DNA of 64,000 nt, taken from contig OY783218.1 of NCBI GenBank assembly GCA_963678705.1, forward strand, positions 3,668,152-3,732,151. Reading direction: 5' to 3'. Made by a program: the position numbers and the translations under genes. The DNA is from Panorpa germanica (Eukaryota > Arthropoda > Insecta > Mecoptera > Panorpidae). The stretch's first letter is position 1. The number at the start of each line of letters is the position of its first letter. The notes beneath the pieces are model-generated. The model was not told the DNA's origin. It saw only the letters and a list, made by a program, of their open reading frames with translations, and did not search any database. Below are positions 58,401 to 63,108 of the stretch, in pieces.

Positions 58401-60993
58401 TGTGCTACGAGCTTGCACACGCAATGTTGATGTTGAAATTGCTTCGCCCAAACGGTTCACAGCTCTCACGGTGTACGAACCTGCATCTTCAGAACGTAGG
58501 TGCATGATATTAAGGGAGACGTATCCGAAATTGAAGATTGACGTGATTCGTGAAGAAGCTGTGATTGGTCGTGAGTCTTTGTACCACTCTACTCTCATGG
58601 TAGGGTCGCTGACTGGGGTAAGTTGGGCTTCAAAATGAGCGTTGCGGCCTTCTTGGAGCTCACCTGATCATCAATAACACAAACGTCATATATTAAAATA
58701 CTGAAATGTTCAAACGATAAGTGACAGTTTTATAAATAATAATTACCCAATTCTTGGAGTGGGCGAATAAATGTTGGCCGTTGAGCAGTTGTTTCCTCGA
58801 CGCTTTCAGTGCGTTGATATCTTGAGTAATCCTCGAGCTGCTGAATGTGTTGCAAGCTGCTGGGATGTTGGGAGGATTGTTCGATAGACGCTCGTCCGGT
58901 AACACTAAGGGTTGCACGAGATTCTGCAACACCTGTAGAGCTAATAACACGGCAGACGTACTCGCCACTGTCGTGTAGCAGAATGCTAATTAAGTCTAAT
59001 GCGATAAATCCAAAGCGGAAAGTTGAAGTCACTCGTGAGCCTGTTAACATGAAATCATGTTTCATTATTTCATATTATAATTAATTATATATTTAAGAAT
59101 AATTTAATACGAGATGTGATACTTACTTGCTTCTAAAGCTCTTCCATTGACGTACCATTCTACGCGCATTGTGGGATCACCCACAGGTTCAATTCGCGCT
59201 TCAAAATGTATACGACCCCCTTCAATTTGCACAAGATCGCGCAAGGGGATGATAAACTGGGGAGGTGGATATATTCTATCTTCCTCACCAGGGGGAGCAT
59301 GGGGCTTAGCGCGCTCTACATGACGTAGATAAATTACTTCTGGGCCAGGTGCTGGCTCAGGTTCGATAACTTTAGTCGGTCTGGGCAGATTTAATCTCCT
59401 TGGTTCAGGTGCTGATCCTTTAGGTGTTTCTACAAATAGTCTTGCTCTAGTAGCAGTAGAACCAGCAACGTTTTGCGCGGTGCATTGATACCAGGCTGCG
59501 TCCGACGTCTTAGCTCTCTGGATATCCAATGTCGAAGCCCCACCCTCCGTAGCTATATGTACATCAGGTCCAGGTGCAACTGGCACACCATCCTTTTGCC
59601 ATGTGATCCGAGGAATTGGTGTTCCTACCGCCCTTGCGTGCAGAATTACAGGTTCACCTTCTTTCACATTTACTGTTGTGAAACGTTCTACAAACTTAGG
59701 AGCAACTACTTGTTCCTTCTCTAAGACATTCAAGTTGCACTGGAACGAGGTTTCACCACTTTTGTTCCGTGCTACACAGGAAATTATTCCTGCATCAAAG
59801 CGGTGAACATTTGTAATCATTAAGGCGTGATTACCGGATTCATTGACTAGAATTTTGTGTGTGGCATCATCTTGAACTTGACGACCATTTATAAACCAGG
59901 ATACTTCAGGATAAGGACGTCCAGTAACACGACAATCGAACCTTGTCATTTTTCCTTCTTGAGTGTCTCTATCCTGACATACGCGTACGAAATTTGGTGC
60001 AAGAGTTTTTCCAGATTCTGTTGTATCCGCAGATTCTGCTGTCCTAAGAATCTGTTCTTGTTGTTGACCATCCTGGGCCTCGATTGCAAGGTATGCTGAT
60101 GAAACGATGCATCCTTGTGGATTCTCAGCTAAAAGAGTGTAGTGTCCTGAATCATCGGCAGTAGTGTTTTGTACACGGAGTGTGGCTTGGTTGTTAGAAT
60201 ACGAAGTCTCAACCTTTTGTGATTGAACAAGTCTTTGGCCATTTTTAAACCATGTTAATCTTGGTCTGGGATTAGCTCCAACTTTAGCCGTAAACACAGC
60301 TTCTGAACCTTCGATTATTTTTGAGTTTCTAGGTTTTTGTGCGATTTGGGGAGGAGCTACAGGTCCTAAGTTCCTATCAACTATTGTATTAATTTGAGTA
60401 TCAGTTTCTCCAACAAATCGTCGTGTAATGGATTCTCTGAAAGAAACCTCACGCAACAAACGGTACTCAAAGGTATCAACTTTAAAGTCTTCTTCGTGTG
60501 TTATGTAAGAATGACCATTTGAGAATCCAGACTTTTCTGTAGTTTGTTGGACGCGTTGGTAGGATGACTGTACTTGGGATCCGGAAGTTTTCTGTTGGGT
60601 TGACTCAAAACTAGATTGGAATCCTGTCTGGAGTTGGGGCTGGAGTAAACCTTCAGGTTGAATGAACACGGAACAAATAGCTTCCCCGTATTGATTGCGG
60701 GCTGTGCATGTGTATTCTCCCTCATCCCCAGGTCCAATTTGATTGATCAGCAAGGACACATTCCCTGTTTGTTCATTGTATGTCATTGTATATTTATGTG
60801 ACTGCACCATGGGAGCTCCCTTACGGGTCCATGATACTACAGGTTTAGGATTTCCACGCAACTTTCCTTCGAACAAGGCATTTCCACCTTGTGCGAATCG
60901 TGCGTTTTTAAAGATTTGTTCAAACACTGGTGGAGACATATCTACAGGTCGATTGTAAAATGCAGGCTGCGTTGGTGTTGTTTGCATTATCAT
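1..60993 (-). CDS. sls: Sallimus (insect titin/Kettin), gene-level, 3' end outside window
   Basis: Spliced coding sequence joined from the 30 exons listed below, about 14,810 codons in the window. Order: Ig1-Ig35 with kettin linkers, PEVK repeats, Ig36-Ig42, a non-Ig region, then a very long repeat-rich elastic region that continues past position 1. Every intron begins GT and ends AG and every junction keeps the frame. Exactly 35 Ig domains and about 4,775 residues before the PEVK part match what is known of Drosophila Kettin (35 Ig domains, about 540 kDa). Known role of the family: links Z-disc actin and alpha-actinin to thick filaments and provides passive stiffness in insect muscle. The downstream Ig/FnIII C-terminus expected for Sls is not in the window. 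Confidence 0.95.
1527..21332 (-). CDS. sls: sls exon 30: giant 19.8 kb exon of elastic repeats
   Basis: Residues 7726-14327, one open frame of 19,806 bases. Acceptor ATTCCACAG|AAATCC, phase 1. The first 150 residues are K/E/T-rich. Next, to about 15480, come roughly 26 diverged units of about 68 residues with (S/T)VTExxxxDKE and KPxxxxA motifs. From there to about 1630, roughly 50 units of about 85 residues each carry ELPEEVxITEVxS, GKPKKRVVRKRVIKK and (D/P)K(E/Q)EITxIVTVEEDG, alternating strong basic and acidic runs. The preferred donor is CAAG|GTACAC at 1526; a second in-phase donor is at 1619. No Ig domain lies in the exon. By position it is part of the extensible I-band region. Confidence 0.93.
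2610..8190 (-). repeat. Higher-order repeat array A, 1,524 bp period
   Basis: About 3.7 copies of the same 1,524 bp block as array B, with equivalent positions at 3329, 4853, 6377 and 7901. The step to array B is 2,430 bp, which is one block plus 906 bp of diverged sequence. Confidence 0.9.
9590..14060 (-). repeat. Higher-order repeat array B, 1,524 bp period
   Basis: Nearly three copies of a 1,524 bp (508-residue) block. Each block is six different 85-residue modules in fixed order, alternating a type with GPKQE or GPKEE and a type with GDKEE. Equivalent positions recur at 10331, 11855 and 13379. Copies differ at few bases. Confidence 0.9.
15480..20870 (-). repeat. Diverged ~68-residue repeats in exon 30
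   Basis: About 26 units that recur at roughly 68 residues, often paired into units of about 140. Shared features are a (S/T)(V/I)(T/S)E/Q segment, DKE or EKEG, and KPxxxxA. Identity is low, so the array is much older than the neighbouring 85-residue modules. Confidence 0.75.
21333..22198 (-). other. Intron 29
   Basis: 866 bases of AT-rich intron before the giant exon. I see no repeat, RNA gene or coding exon in it. Confidence 0.75.
22199..22252 (-). CDS. sls: sls exon 29: mini-exon
   Basis: Residues 7708-7725, 54 bases. Acceptor TTTTGCAG|ATCAAA, donor GAAG|GTTTGT, phase 1-1. Encodes DQKQVSKKIIKQREAEQE, a K/E/Q-rich segment of the type seen at the start of exon 30. It is symmetric, so it may be skipped. 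Confidence 0.72.
22253..23465 (-). other. Intron 28, AT-rich, one inverted repeat
   Basis: About 1.2 kb with no coding signal. The only structure is a perfect 14-base inverted pair, CTTCAGATAATATT (22921-22934) and AATATTATCTGAAG (23001-23014), with imperfect pairing continuing inward, probably a small MITE. Confidence 0.75.
23466..23526 (-). CDS. sls: sls exon 28: mini-exon
   Basis: Residues 7688-7707, 61 bases. Acceptor TATTACAG|GTGGTG, donor TGTGG|GTGAGT, phase 0 to 1. Encodes VVTAETLHKTIVEEVETHVV, in frame with both neighbours. Confidence 0.75.
23597..24636 (-). CDS. sls: sls exon 27: rest of Ig42, K/E-rich segment and non-Ig helical region
   Basis: Residues 7341-7687. Acceptor ATTACAG|ACGTGG, donor GAG|GTAAAC, phase 1 to 0. 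Completes Ig42 (DVVWYKDGKL to KVSLSS). A K/E/T-rich stretch of about 130 residues follows. Then comes a less charged region with LRELAQIGFMVRRGITINEV, LVQVIERQGHGALISEIL and FRAFMRMVALKHATVEEVL, which look like three related helix pairs. I do not recognise this part as a named domain. Confidence 0.88.
24718..24822 (-). CDS. sls: sls exon 26: start of Ig42
   Basis: Residues 7306-7340, 105 bases. Acceptor AATTACAG|CAACAC, donor CCAG|GTAATC, phase 1-1. Encodes ATQSVPTFVKEIFDV to SGNPAP, the A-C strands of Ig42. Confidence 0.85.
24823..25279 (-). other. Gap between exons 25 and 26: possible 3' UTR, simple repeat and SINE fragment
   Basis: Contains the 3' flank of the alternative last exon, a SINE-like GGGTTCGATTCCTGGAT fragment on the minus strand (25139-25155), a (CAAAAAA)n tract near 24975-25010 and a possible AATAAA at 24907-24912. 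Confidence 0.6.
25280..26307 (-). CDS. sls: sls exon 25: probable alternative last exon with stop
   Basis: 342 codons after acceptor TTCCTAG|GTATTT (phase 1), ending at a TAG stop at 25280-25282 after YLDAKRNKK. The product is S/T/E-rich and looks disordered, with no Ig fold and a repeated R/SKIPI/V motif. I find no good donor before the stop. Exon 26 has the same acceptor phase, so exon 24 can skip this exon in frame. An isoform ending here would be about 7,647 residues. A possible AATAAA lies near 24907-24912. It might instead be a retained or mis-predicted exon. Confidence 0.68.
26628..26848 (-). CDS. sls: sls exon 24: rest of Ig41
   Basis: Residues 7232-7305. Acceptor GTTACAG|ACTTG, donor GAAG|GTAACT, phase 2 to 1. 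LEVKATGKPKPEGKWFKHG through DDSGEIVFEAHN to ELSVE. The B- and F-strand cysteines are both missing (LEVKA, IVFEA). Its phase 1 donor can join either exon 25 (alternative end) or exon 26. Confidence 0.88.
26923..27026 (-). CDS. sls: sls exon 23: start of Ig41
   Basis: Residues 7198-7231, 104 bases. Acceptor CATTTAG|ACATTA, donor ACGAG|GTAAAA, phase 0 to 2. Encodes an acidic lead and APRIVKKLPEVVPTQDGQIT, the A-B strands of Ig41. Confidence 0.8.
27101..27177 (-). CDS. sls: sls exon 22: short acidic linker
   Basis: Residues 7172-7197, 77 bases, recognised from its splice sites (TCTTTAG|CGTACG and GAGAAG|GTATGG) and the kept frame. Encodes AYEYVPDSEINVTIQ then GSEEDLLEEK. Too short for ORF scans alone; support is the frame match on both sides. 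Confidence 0.78.
27257..28489 (-). CDS. sls: sls exon 21: Ig37-Ig40
   Basis: Residues 6761-7171. Acceptor TTTTAG|AAAAAG, donor GAAG|GTATTC, phase 1-1. Four I-set Ig domains: APRFVQPVKP, APKFTKPVKA, APRFIKALTP and SPNFVKKLKP. They are joined by short spacers rather than kettin linkers. Core tryptophans and YxCRAEN motifs are present in most. Confidence 0.93.
28833..34787 (-). CDS. sls: sls exon 20: PEVK-type repeat region and Ig36
   Basis: Residues 4776-6760, one 5,955-base exon. Acceptor ATTACAG|GACG, donor TTAG|GTATAC, phase 1-1. First come three diverged units of about 150 residues with a VPW(T/N)(E/Q)QE motif and LKPTKK. Then about 18 copies of a 74-residue K/E/P-rich unit (29500-33440) with PEKTPWRREKK, WPTGKRRPKEPEE and VVLKPVHKDEPIP. 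The end has an S/T-K/E segment and Ig36 (PPKFIQRVQA to ANLIVL). PEVK sequences are the extensible, disordered springs of titins. The open frame extends well upstream of the first possible start, as expected for an internal exon. Confidence 0.92.
29500..33440 (-). repeat. 74-residue (222 bp) PEVK tandem array, about 18 units
   Basis: Tandem coding repeat within exon 20. Most units are exactly 222 bp and differ at few positions. Units 4 and 5 (about 32340-32740) are diverged and of irregular length. The rest fall into an upstream group with EELKPEE and a downstream group with EEEKPEE, suggesting local expansion after the array was split. Confidence 0.9.
35072..35256 (+). repeat. Left copy of 185-base direct repeat (LINE target duplication)
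   Basis: Same sequence as 37040-37224 apart from one base (ACTAAT against ACCAAT). Upstream it continues into the 5' end of the Helitron-like element. Confidence 0.85.
35257..37039 (+). mobile_element. ORF1-only non-LTR retrotransposon (LINE) with A-tail
   Basis: An insertion of about 1.78 kb between two 185-base direct repeats (35072-35256 and 37040-37224, one mismatch). It has a 5' leader, one intact ORF, about 235 bases of 3' sequence and a terminal A run. No reverse transcriptase or endonuclease is present. The 5' junction repeats about 12 bases of the target start (ATATTATAAAGC at 35255-35266). Confidence 0.75.
35453..36793 (+). CDS. LINE ORF1 (Gag-like) protein with three CCHC zinc knuckles
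   Basis: 446 residues, intact, inside the LINE. Three zinc knuckles lie at about residues 191-244: CYKCLRFNHTANQC, CSKCGSNEHTLNLC and CVNCDEEHDATDKNC. This pattern is typical of ORF1 of Jockey- and I-like elements of insects, which binds the element's RNA. The N-terminal part (about 50-180) resembles the RNA-recognition-like region preceding the knuckles. The C-terminal half is K/N/E-rich. The opposite strand to sls and the A-rich codon use mark it as foreign to the host gene. Confidence 0.85.
   Translation: MNLNSEGKVGVDPNINLYNEDNLTLSSYKIMIQKEDILNEKYGISTLKTAKMLYNSEYGKDITEIKKIGKNRIMAVCKNPKSANMLVKLNNKKTSGVDMFIPMFWITRIGIIKNVDIEFSEEELKENIYSDPYKIHSIRRLKRRVKVEDEIKYEDSRNIIIFFEGQNLPQYIYIWNAKLPCEPFIKNTRQCYKCLRFNHTANQCKGKSRCSKCGSNEHTLNLCKNEIIKCVNCDEEHDATDKNCKERKRQQEIKILMGNRNLSYQEAAIEIPQIWKDKNSYAVTTKNRFDILSNYEKDFPQNLTSRENSIPSYKPAPIRKRTYLDRNCKKENIKKQNNINDNKIETKQNEKEQSFINYITNSTPRTYNTRNNYRKNEQDNDEEQTENNSQRSIKVPKIQSNSKLLVSQNFSENKNERNKFMTDSNKFSIFENIERGRKNSEIIKII
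37040..37224 (+). repeat. Right copy of 185-base direct repeat (LINE target duplication)
   Basis: Follows the LINE A-tail directly. Downstream it continues into the body of the Helitron-like element, so the two copies together mark one interrupted host element. Confidence 0.85.
38488..38572 (+). repeat. Short C-rich minisatellite
   Basis: Three imperfect copies of CCCCCAAATATTACCCAA with variable spacers. No coding meaning. Confidence 0.75.
38778..38830. repeat. Two adjacent perfect hairpins
   Basis: First, CTGTAGC-AACC-GCTACAG (7 bp stem). Second, GCCTGTGATACGT at 38801-38813 and its exact complement at 38818-38830 around a TAAG loop (13 bp stem). Perhaps the end of a transposon; nothing else identifies it. 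Confidence 0.7.
39060..39710 (+). promoter_or_regulatory. Possible nested plus-strand promoter and exon
   Basis: Two perfect TGACGTCA (CRE-type) sites at 39060 and 39562, and TATATAAG at 39112-39119. A 66-codon ORF (39516-39716) with no recognised similarity overlaps a donor-like GAG|GTGAAA at 39710. It could be the edge of an old retroelement. Weak. Confidence 0.25.
39896..40024. repeat. Inverted-repeat element (MITE-like), 129 bp
   Basis: Arms ATAACGGCCGCG at 39896 and CGCGGCCGTTAT at 40012-40023, each extended inward by about 25 bases of imperfect complementarity (TTTGATT, GGAAATTA). The loop is T-rich. Confidence 0.7.
41809..42106. repeat. MITE with terminal inverted repeats, about 298 bp
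   Basis: Ends CCCAGTAAACATTTTGG (41809-41825) and CCAAATGTTTACTGGTT (42090-42106), flanked by TA, as for Tc1/mariner-type MITEs. No ORF. Confidence 0.6.
43764..43775 (-). other. Candidate read-through stop for the Kettin isoform
   Basis: Reading through the exon 19 donor adds S-K-N and then TAA. A possible polyadenylation signal (AATAAA on the minus strand) is near 43126, about 640 bases downstream. Kettin is known to be a product of the sls gene with 35 Ig domains, so intronic termination here would produce it. Inference from sequence only. Confidence 0.55.
43775..43904 (-). CDS. sls: sls exon 19: second half of Ig35 (end of Kettin part)
   Basis: Residues 4733-4775. Acceptor GTTACAG|ATGATT, donor AAAA|GTAAGA, phase 0 to 1. 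Encodes MIHEGSNAVLL to SAKLIVK. Splicing to 34787 rebuilds an arginine codon. If the donor is not used, translation stops four codons on, at 43764-43766, giving a protein of Kettin's size. Confidence 0.9.
44088..45465 (-). CDS. sls: sls exon 18: Ig32-Ig34 and first half of Ig35
   Basis: Residues 4273-4732. Acceptor ATTTCAG|GGACC, donor CAG|GTAATC, phase 2 to 0. An N-terminal T/K-rich segment of about 100 residues precedes Ig32 (PPVFTKKIQP), Ig33 (PPSFLTTVQN), Ig34 (APTVVEPLKD) and the first half of Ig35 (LPSLTPLRDV to PDFQ). These are spaced closely, without kettin linkers. In Drosophila this end of Kettin lies on the I-band side. Confidence 0.92.
45545..45893 (-). CDS. sls: sls exon 17: charged non-Ig linker between Ig31 and Ig32
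   Basis: Residues 4157-4272. Acceptor CCTATAG|CTTGG, donor GTTT|GTAAGT, phase 1 to 2. It starts PWYDYDLTQYQKER and continues through ERTFEERQAML and a K/E/Q-rich stretch with few helix breakers. About 116 residues without an Ig fold, so probably helical. Function unknown to me; its place before the last four kettin Ig domains suggests a spacer or binding segment. Confidence 0.85.
46361..46378. promoter_or_regulatory. Candidate muscle enhancer: MEF2 site next to E-box
   Basis: CTAAAAATAG (46361-46370) fits the MEF2 consensus YTAWWWWTAR exactly, and CACGTG (46373-46378), an E-box, starts three bases further on. MEF2 and E-box factors jointly drive muscle genes, and the site lies in an intron of a muscle gene. 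Short motifs also occur by chance. Confidence 0.4.
46475..46645. repeat. Foldback MITE, about 170 bp
   Basis: Outer ends GGGCTGTTCTCACACT and AGTGTGAGAGAGCC are imperfect inverted copies flanked by TA. The centre has a perfect 14-base pair of arms, CTTTAATGTTTATC (46535-46548) and GATAAACATTAAAG (46571-46584). The two halves align along most of their length. Confidence 0.65.
47364..47550 (-). CDS. sls: sls exon 16: second half of Ig31
   Basis: Residues 4095-4156. Acceptor GATCAG|GGATCT, donor AGAC|GTAAGT, phase 0 to 1. Encodes GSRYKLTYDG to TELKVIP of Ig31. The F-strand cysteine is replaced by valine (GTVEVIARS). Confidence 0.87.
47623..47794 (-). CDS. sls: sls exon 15: first half of Ig31
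   Basis: Residues 4037-4094. Acceptor TACCAG|TGTTCC, donor AAT|GTAAGT, phase 2 to 0. Acidic spacer (PEEPDEDSK), then APIFVSKPEP to VMWLVNGHTVVN with an unusual FCCRVTG at the B strand. It is the first Ig in this stretch to depart from the kettin module consensus. Confidence 0.87.
47875..48106 (-). CDS. sls: sls exon 14: second half of Ig30 and linker
   Basis: Residues 3960-4036. Acceptor TTACAG|AGAATC gives KNRFTPIYDFG. Completes Ig30 (PEDSGEYLCRA) and the linker (YDSQLPKHMKSIERI, MEAAWQV). Donor AAGT|GTAAGT, phase 2. Confidence 0.88.
48177..48464 (-). CDS. sls: sls exon 13: linker and first half of Ig30
   Basis: Residues 3864-3959. Acceptor TTTCAG|AACTTC, donor TACA|GTACGT, phase 1-1. Linker ILQNQVPKGMKK, then Ig30 (PPRFVTQIKD) to NGKPLPY, cut at the common kettin position. 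Confidence 0.88.
48542..49946 (-). CDS. sls: sls exon 12: Ig26 (rest), Ig27-Ig29
   Basis: Residues 3396-3863. Acceptor TTCTAG|GTTGAG, which starts directly with V-E-W of Ig26. Ig27 (PPEFITTP), Ig28 (PPRFIVEL) and Ig29 (PPRFITQI) each follow a kettin linker containing LESQLP or LEPQLP. Donor AAAA|GTAAAT, phase 1. All three complete domains keep both core cysteines. Confidence 0.92.
50025..50219 (-). CDS. sls: sls exon 11: linker and first strands of Ig26
   Basis: Residues 3331-3395. Acceptor TTTAAG|GGCATG, donor AAG|GTACGA, phase 0-0. Linker GLEKIQTLEDS, then APVFTVPLSN to DDPKLK of Ig26. The intron falls just before the core tryptophan, unlike the other split Ig domains. Confidence 0.88.
50299..52805 (-). 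CDS. sls: sls exon 10: Ig19 (rest), Ig20-Ig25
   Basis: Residues 2495-3330. Acceptor GATTTAG|GCTCAC, donor CGCGG|GTAAGA, phase 0. Six complete Ig domains follow the end of Ig19 (starts APVFTTHL, TPVFITHL, KPIWVVPF, APVFTSEF, KPKFTTQI, PPKFITQI). Ig23 and Ig24 are joined by only about eight residues (ECVDKSSGQ) instead of the usual linker of about 35. Ig22 has glycine at the B-strand cysteine. Confidence 0.93.
52876..53127 (-). CDS. sls: sls exon 9: linker and first half of Ig19
   Basis: Residues 2411-2494. Acceptor TATATAG|CCAAGG, donor ATGG|GTAAGT, phase 1-1. Linker with MRKIQQLEQ, then Ig19 from KPIFTQLLTG to GVELKM, interrupted at the same point of the fold as Ig5 and Ig13. Confidence 0.9.
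53203..54399 (-). CDS. sls: sls exon 8: Ig16, Ig17, Ig18
   Basis: Residues 2012-2410. Acceptor TTTTAG|CTAAAG, donor AGAA|GTAGGT, phase 1-1. Three linker-Ig modules (RPVFLTAL, PPRLVTDL, RPVFTQPL). Ig17 has valine at the F-strand cysteine (YSVKAIN); the other two keep both cysteines. Confidence 0.93.
54484..54882 (-). CDS. sls: sls exon 7: linker and complete Ig15
   Basis: Residues 1879-2011. Acceptor TTATAG|CGAGAG, donor GCAG|GTATTT, phase 1-1. Like exon 6, it carries one linker (ALQKIQYLEDDSRY) plus one Ig domain (KPQFGRPLRN to AVNVA). The B-strand cysteine is alanine (LEATLTP). Confidence 0.92.
54953..55354 (-). CDS. sls: sls exon 6: linker and complete Ig14
   Basis: Residues 1745-1878. 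Acceptor TTATAG|CTAAGG, donor CAAA|GTAAGT, phase 1-1. Encodes a linker (ALQKIHQLEDSSRY) and Ig14 (APRFTTQLNG to IKLNVQ) with both core cysteines. It is a single self-contained linker-Ig module on one symmetric exon. Confidence 0.92.
55434..55577 (-). CDS. sls: sls exon 5: second half of Ig13
   Basis: Residues 1697-1744. A 144-base exon from acceptor TTTTAG|CAAATC to donor CAAT|GTATGT, phase 1-1. It encodes the C' to G strands of Ig13 (DFGYVALNM, EDSGTYTCRA) and ends in MIVQ. The junction with exon 4 gives GVPIEASNRLTT, which fits the other kettin domains. Confidence 0.88.
55652..57508 (-). CDS. sls: sls exon 4: Ig9-Ig12 and first half of Ig13
   Basis: Residues 1078-1696. Acceptor TTCTAG|CACG. 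Four complete kettin modules (starts KPIFVQPL, APQFTRAL, KPRFVTKP, APTFTTSI) alternate with linkers ending in (Q/K)I(Q/H)YLED-type sequences. Ig13 (APVFTMPV) stops after GVPIEA. Donor GCTT|GTAAGT, phase 1, at the same codon of the Ig fold as the exon 1/2 border. Confidence 0.93.
57593..58663 (-). CDS. sls: sls exon 3: Ig6 (rest), Ig7, Ig8
   Basis: Residues 721-1077. Acceptor GATCAG|GTGAG joins to give GELQEGRNAHFEAQ, the B strand of Ig6. Ig7 (PPVFKTPIKDQ) and Ig8 (KPRFLGPLKGT) follow, each after a linker with a (V/I)-E-L/Y-LED-like signature. Ig6 and Ig8 have valine in place of the F-strand cysteine (YTVRAVN, YTVIARN), and Ig6-Ig8 have alanine at the B-strand cysteine. Donor GAAA|GTAAGT, phase 1. 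Confidence 0.92.
58747..59040 (-). CDS. sls: sls exon 2: second half of Ig5, linker, start of Ig6
   Basis: Residues 623-720. Acceptor TTAACAG|GCTC restores a serine codon with exon 1. It completes Ig5 (FGFIALDL, HDSGEYVC), carries a kettin linker with the LQHIQQLED signature, and starts Ig6 (RPTFIRPLQEL). Donor TTGG|GTAATT, phase 1. The exon is symmetric (phase 1-1), so skipping would keep the frame. Confidence 0.9.
59127..60993 (-). CDS. sls: sls exon 1 (first coding): Ig1-Ig4 and first half of Ig5
   Basis: Residues 1-622. The acceptor AG lies at 61006-61005, so the exon itself begins at 61004 and its 5' UTR is mostly on an upstream exon. Two nearby in-frame starts give M-I-M; 60993 is the first, 60985-60987 the alternative. 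The N-terminus MQTTPTQPAFYNRPVDMSPP leads into Ig1, then a Q/S-rich spacer of about 95 residues, then Ig2, Ig3 and Ig4 with core WxxxG and DxGxYxC patterns. Ig5 is cut by the intron after GRALEA. Donor GCAA|GTAAGT, phase 1. A longer N-terminus from upstream coding exons cannot be excluded. Confidence 0.92.
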
Positions 60994-62566
60994 ACCGCCT
61001 TGTACTGCAATACAAAATGAAACCACATTACTATGCTTATCCTGTAAACTTTACTTAAGATAGAGTTCGATTTTGAATTTTTATTTTAACACGATTAAAC
61101 AAATATTACAGAGTGTAGAAACAGATTGGGATTAGGGGCTCTCGTATCAGCTGCATTGTTATATTTAATATTTAAAAAAAAACATCACCAGTTGCGTACG
61201 GGACAAAACCCGCAATTGTTTGAAGTGTAAATCGCTCGATACACAGAGAGCACTACCAAATCCGTCTCCCCTACTATACTATACCGTACTTACTCTATCA
61301 CAATCATCTATCCAATCAAATTTAGGTGATTACGTTATCATTTATAATTTACGTAATGATATAATTATAATTCCTAGTACCTATACTTATATATAAATGC
61401 GAGAAATCTTTTTGTAATTCTTTTCGACCAAAAGAAAAAAAATTCACATCAATATTGTTGGGTAATGTAATAGTTATACGAAAAAATAGAATTTATCATA
61501 ACCATTAATTTTATTATTTATTTTAAATCCATAAAATAATTAATGCACATTAATGCACTGTATTTCGTATTGCTTTTCCTGCTAGTCAGTTAAATTTGGT
61601 TAAATGTGGAAATCTGCTAAATTTTACAGATTCCCGATAAAGACAGTTATACGAATATGTATTTGTTGTTTATTTTACATAAAACCCATCCCAGCACTTC
61701 AGATCCCATCAAGAAATGTAACGTTCGAATTACCTTGTAGCACACTATTAAAAAACCTTGCACACTCTGTTACAATTTCTATGTTAGTTGTAAAAAATGA
61801 TCCTTTGAATTAGCTTGTAACAAGCTTGAAACTCGCACTGCAAGACAATTTTCTACCTGAGATATAACGTAACGTTTTTTAACATAAAAAATATTTAAAA
61901 AGCAAGATTATGTAATGCTACTTCCCAGGTAAAAACTCAATGTAACACTTTAATTAGCTTGTATTAAACTAACAAGTGTAATACTTAGACTACCTTTATA
62001 GAAGAAGTAAAAATTAACCTTGCAATAGCTTGTGGCAAGGTAACAAAGTGAAGCTTTCATTGCAAGACAATTCGCTAACGAGATAATAAACTAATATATC
62101 AGTAGAAGATATTACCTGTATTTTACAATTACTTTTAAAATAATACAAGGTGTCGTATACGTAAAACGTTATCAATATCTTGTGTTTAGCGGTATGAACC
62201 GGTATTGAACCATATCCTGTAAAGAGATCTTAATTGTAATAGAGAGAAGTTAGCAATTTATTTAGATTCCTTATTGCACTTTTACAAATACAAATGTCGT
62301 TCTTCATTTACCTCGTTTAGATATTTTTATTAAGTATTCATATAAGTCAATATTTTTGTGTACAATAGTAGTTTGGTATGAAATTTCAAATCCGCAAGAA
62401 GGGGGGACTGCGGTATGTGAGGGGGTCGCAACATGAATGTAGGTTTCTCTCAGGTTCTACTGGTAGTTGGCACGAGATGCGTTCCTCTAGAACAGTGGAG
62501 ATGTTAAAAGTAACGACGCGACGAGAAGCGACGCCGAGGCTACAGTTGTACACATATACTCCTCTA

Positions 62567-62574
62567 CTATATAG
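62567..62574 (-). promoter_or_regulatory. Candidate TATA box for sls
   Basis: CTATATAG in a patch richer in GC than its surroundings. Transcription would start near 62543 on the minus strand. A donor-like CGAG|GTAAAT near 62312 could end a non-coding exon of about 230 bases that joins the acceptor before 61004. The patch includes an upstream ATG, which argues for caution. Confidence 0.3.
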
Positions 62575-63108
62575 TTGCCTCACACACCGAATCCATAAGC
62601 TATTTTCGTTCGCTCTGGCTCACATTACAAGCACCCATTTTGGGAGCCACTATGCATGTGTGCTTAACCAATAGGAAATGCTTAAAGTCAGCTAAACTAT
62701 GCGAGTCACTTTTCTAAAATAAAATCATAAAAACTTCACTATGTTATAGAATTATTTTTTACATTATTTTGTAAATACTCAGGCAGCCTATGCTACTACT
62801 AATAAGTTCTGTCGAAACACATAAATATAATAATATTATTTACAAATATATGCAATTGCAATCAGCTGTTTCTACTGCTTCAAGAGAACGCCTTAGATAC
62901 CCTTATACAATTAATCAATAATATTAGTCGTTAATAATTACAATACAAAAAAATCTAAATTATTTAATCCTATACTTATAACCGCTATAATTTAATCCTA
63001 ACGTTCTTAGAGATAGCAAGATATATAATCGATACAGATCACTAGTCTCCCAATATTAATTGTTTCAGAACTATTTTCACATAGTCTATTGTTATAGTAG
63101 TATTCATT

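Noticed and set aside
62378-62674. Small plus-strand ORF of 98 codons
   Set aside because: No domain, no codon bias, and it overlaps the promoter-like patch of the opposite strand.
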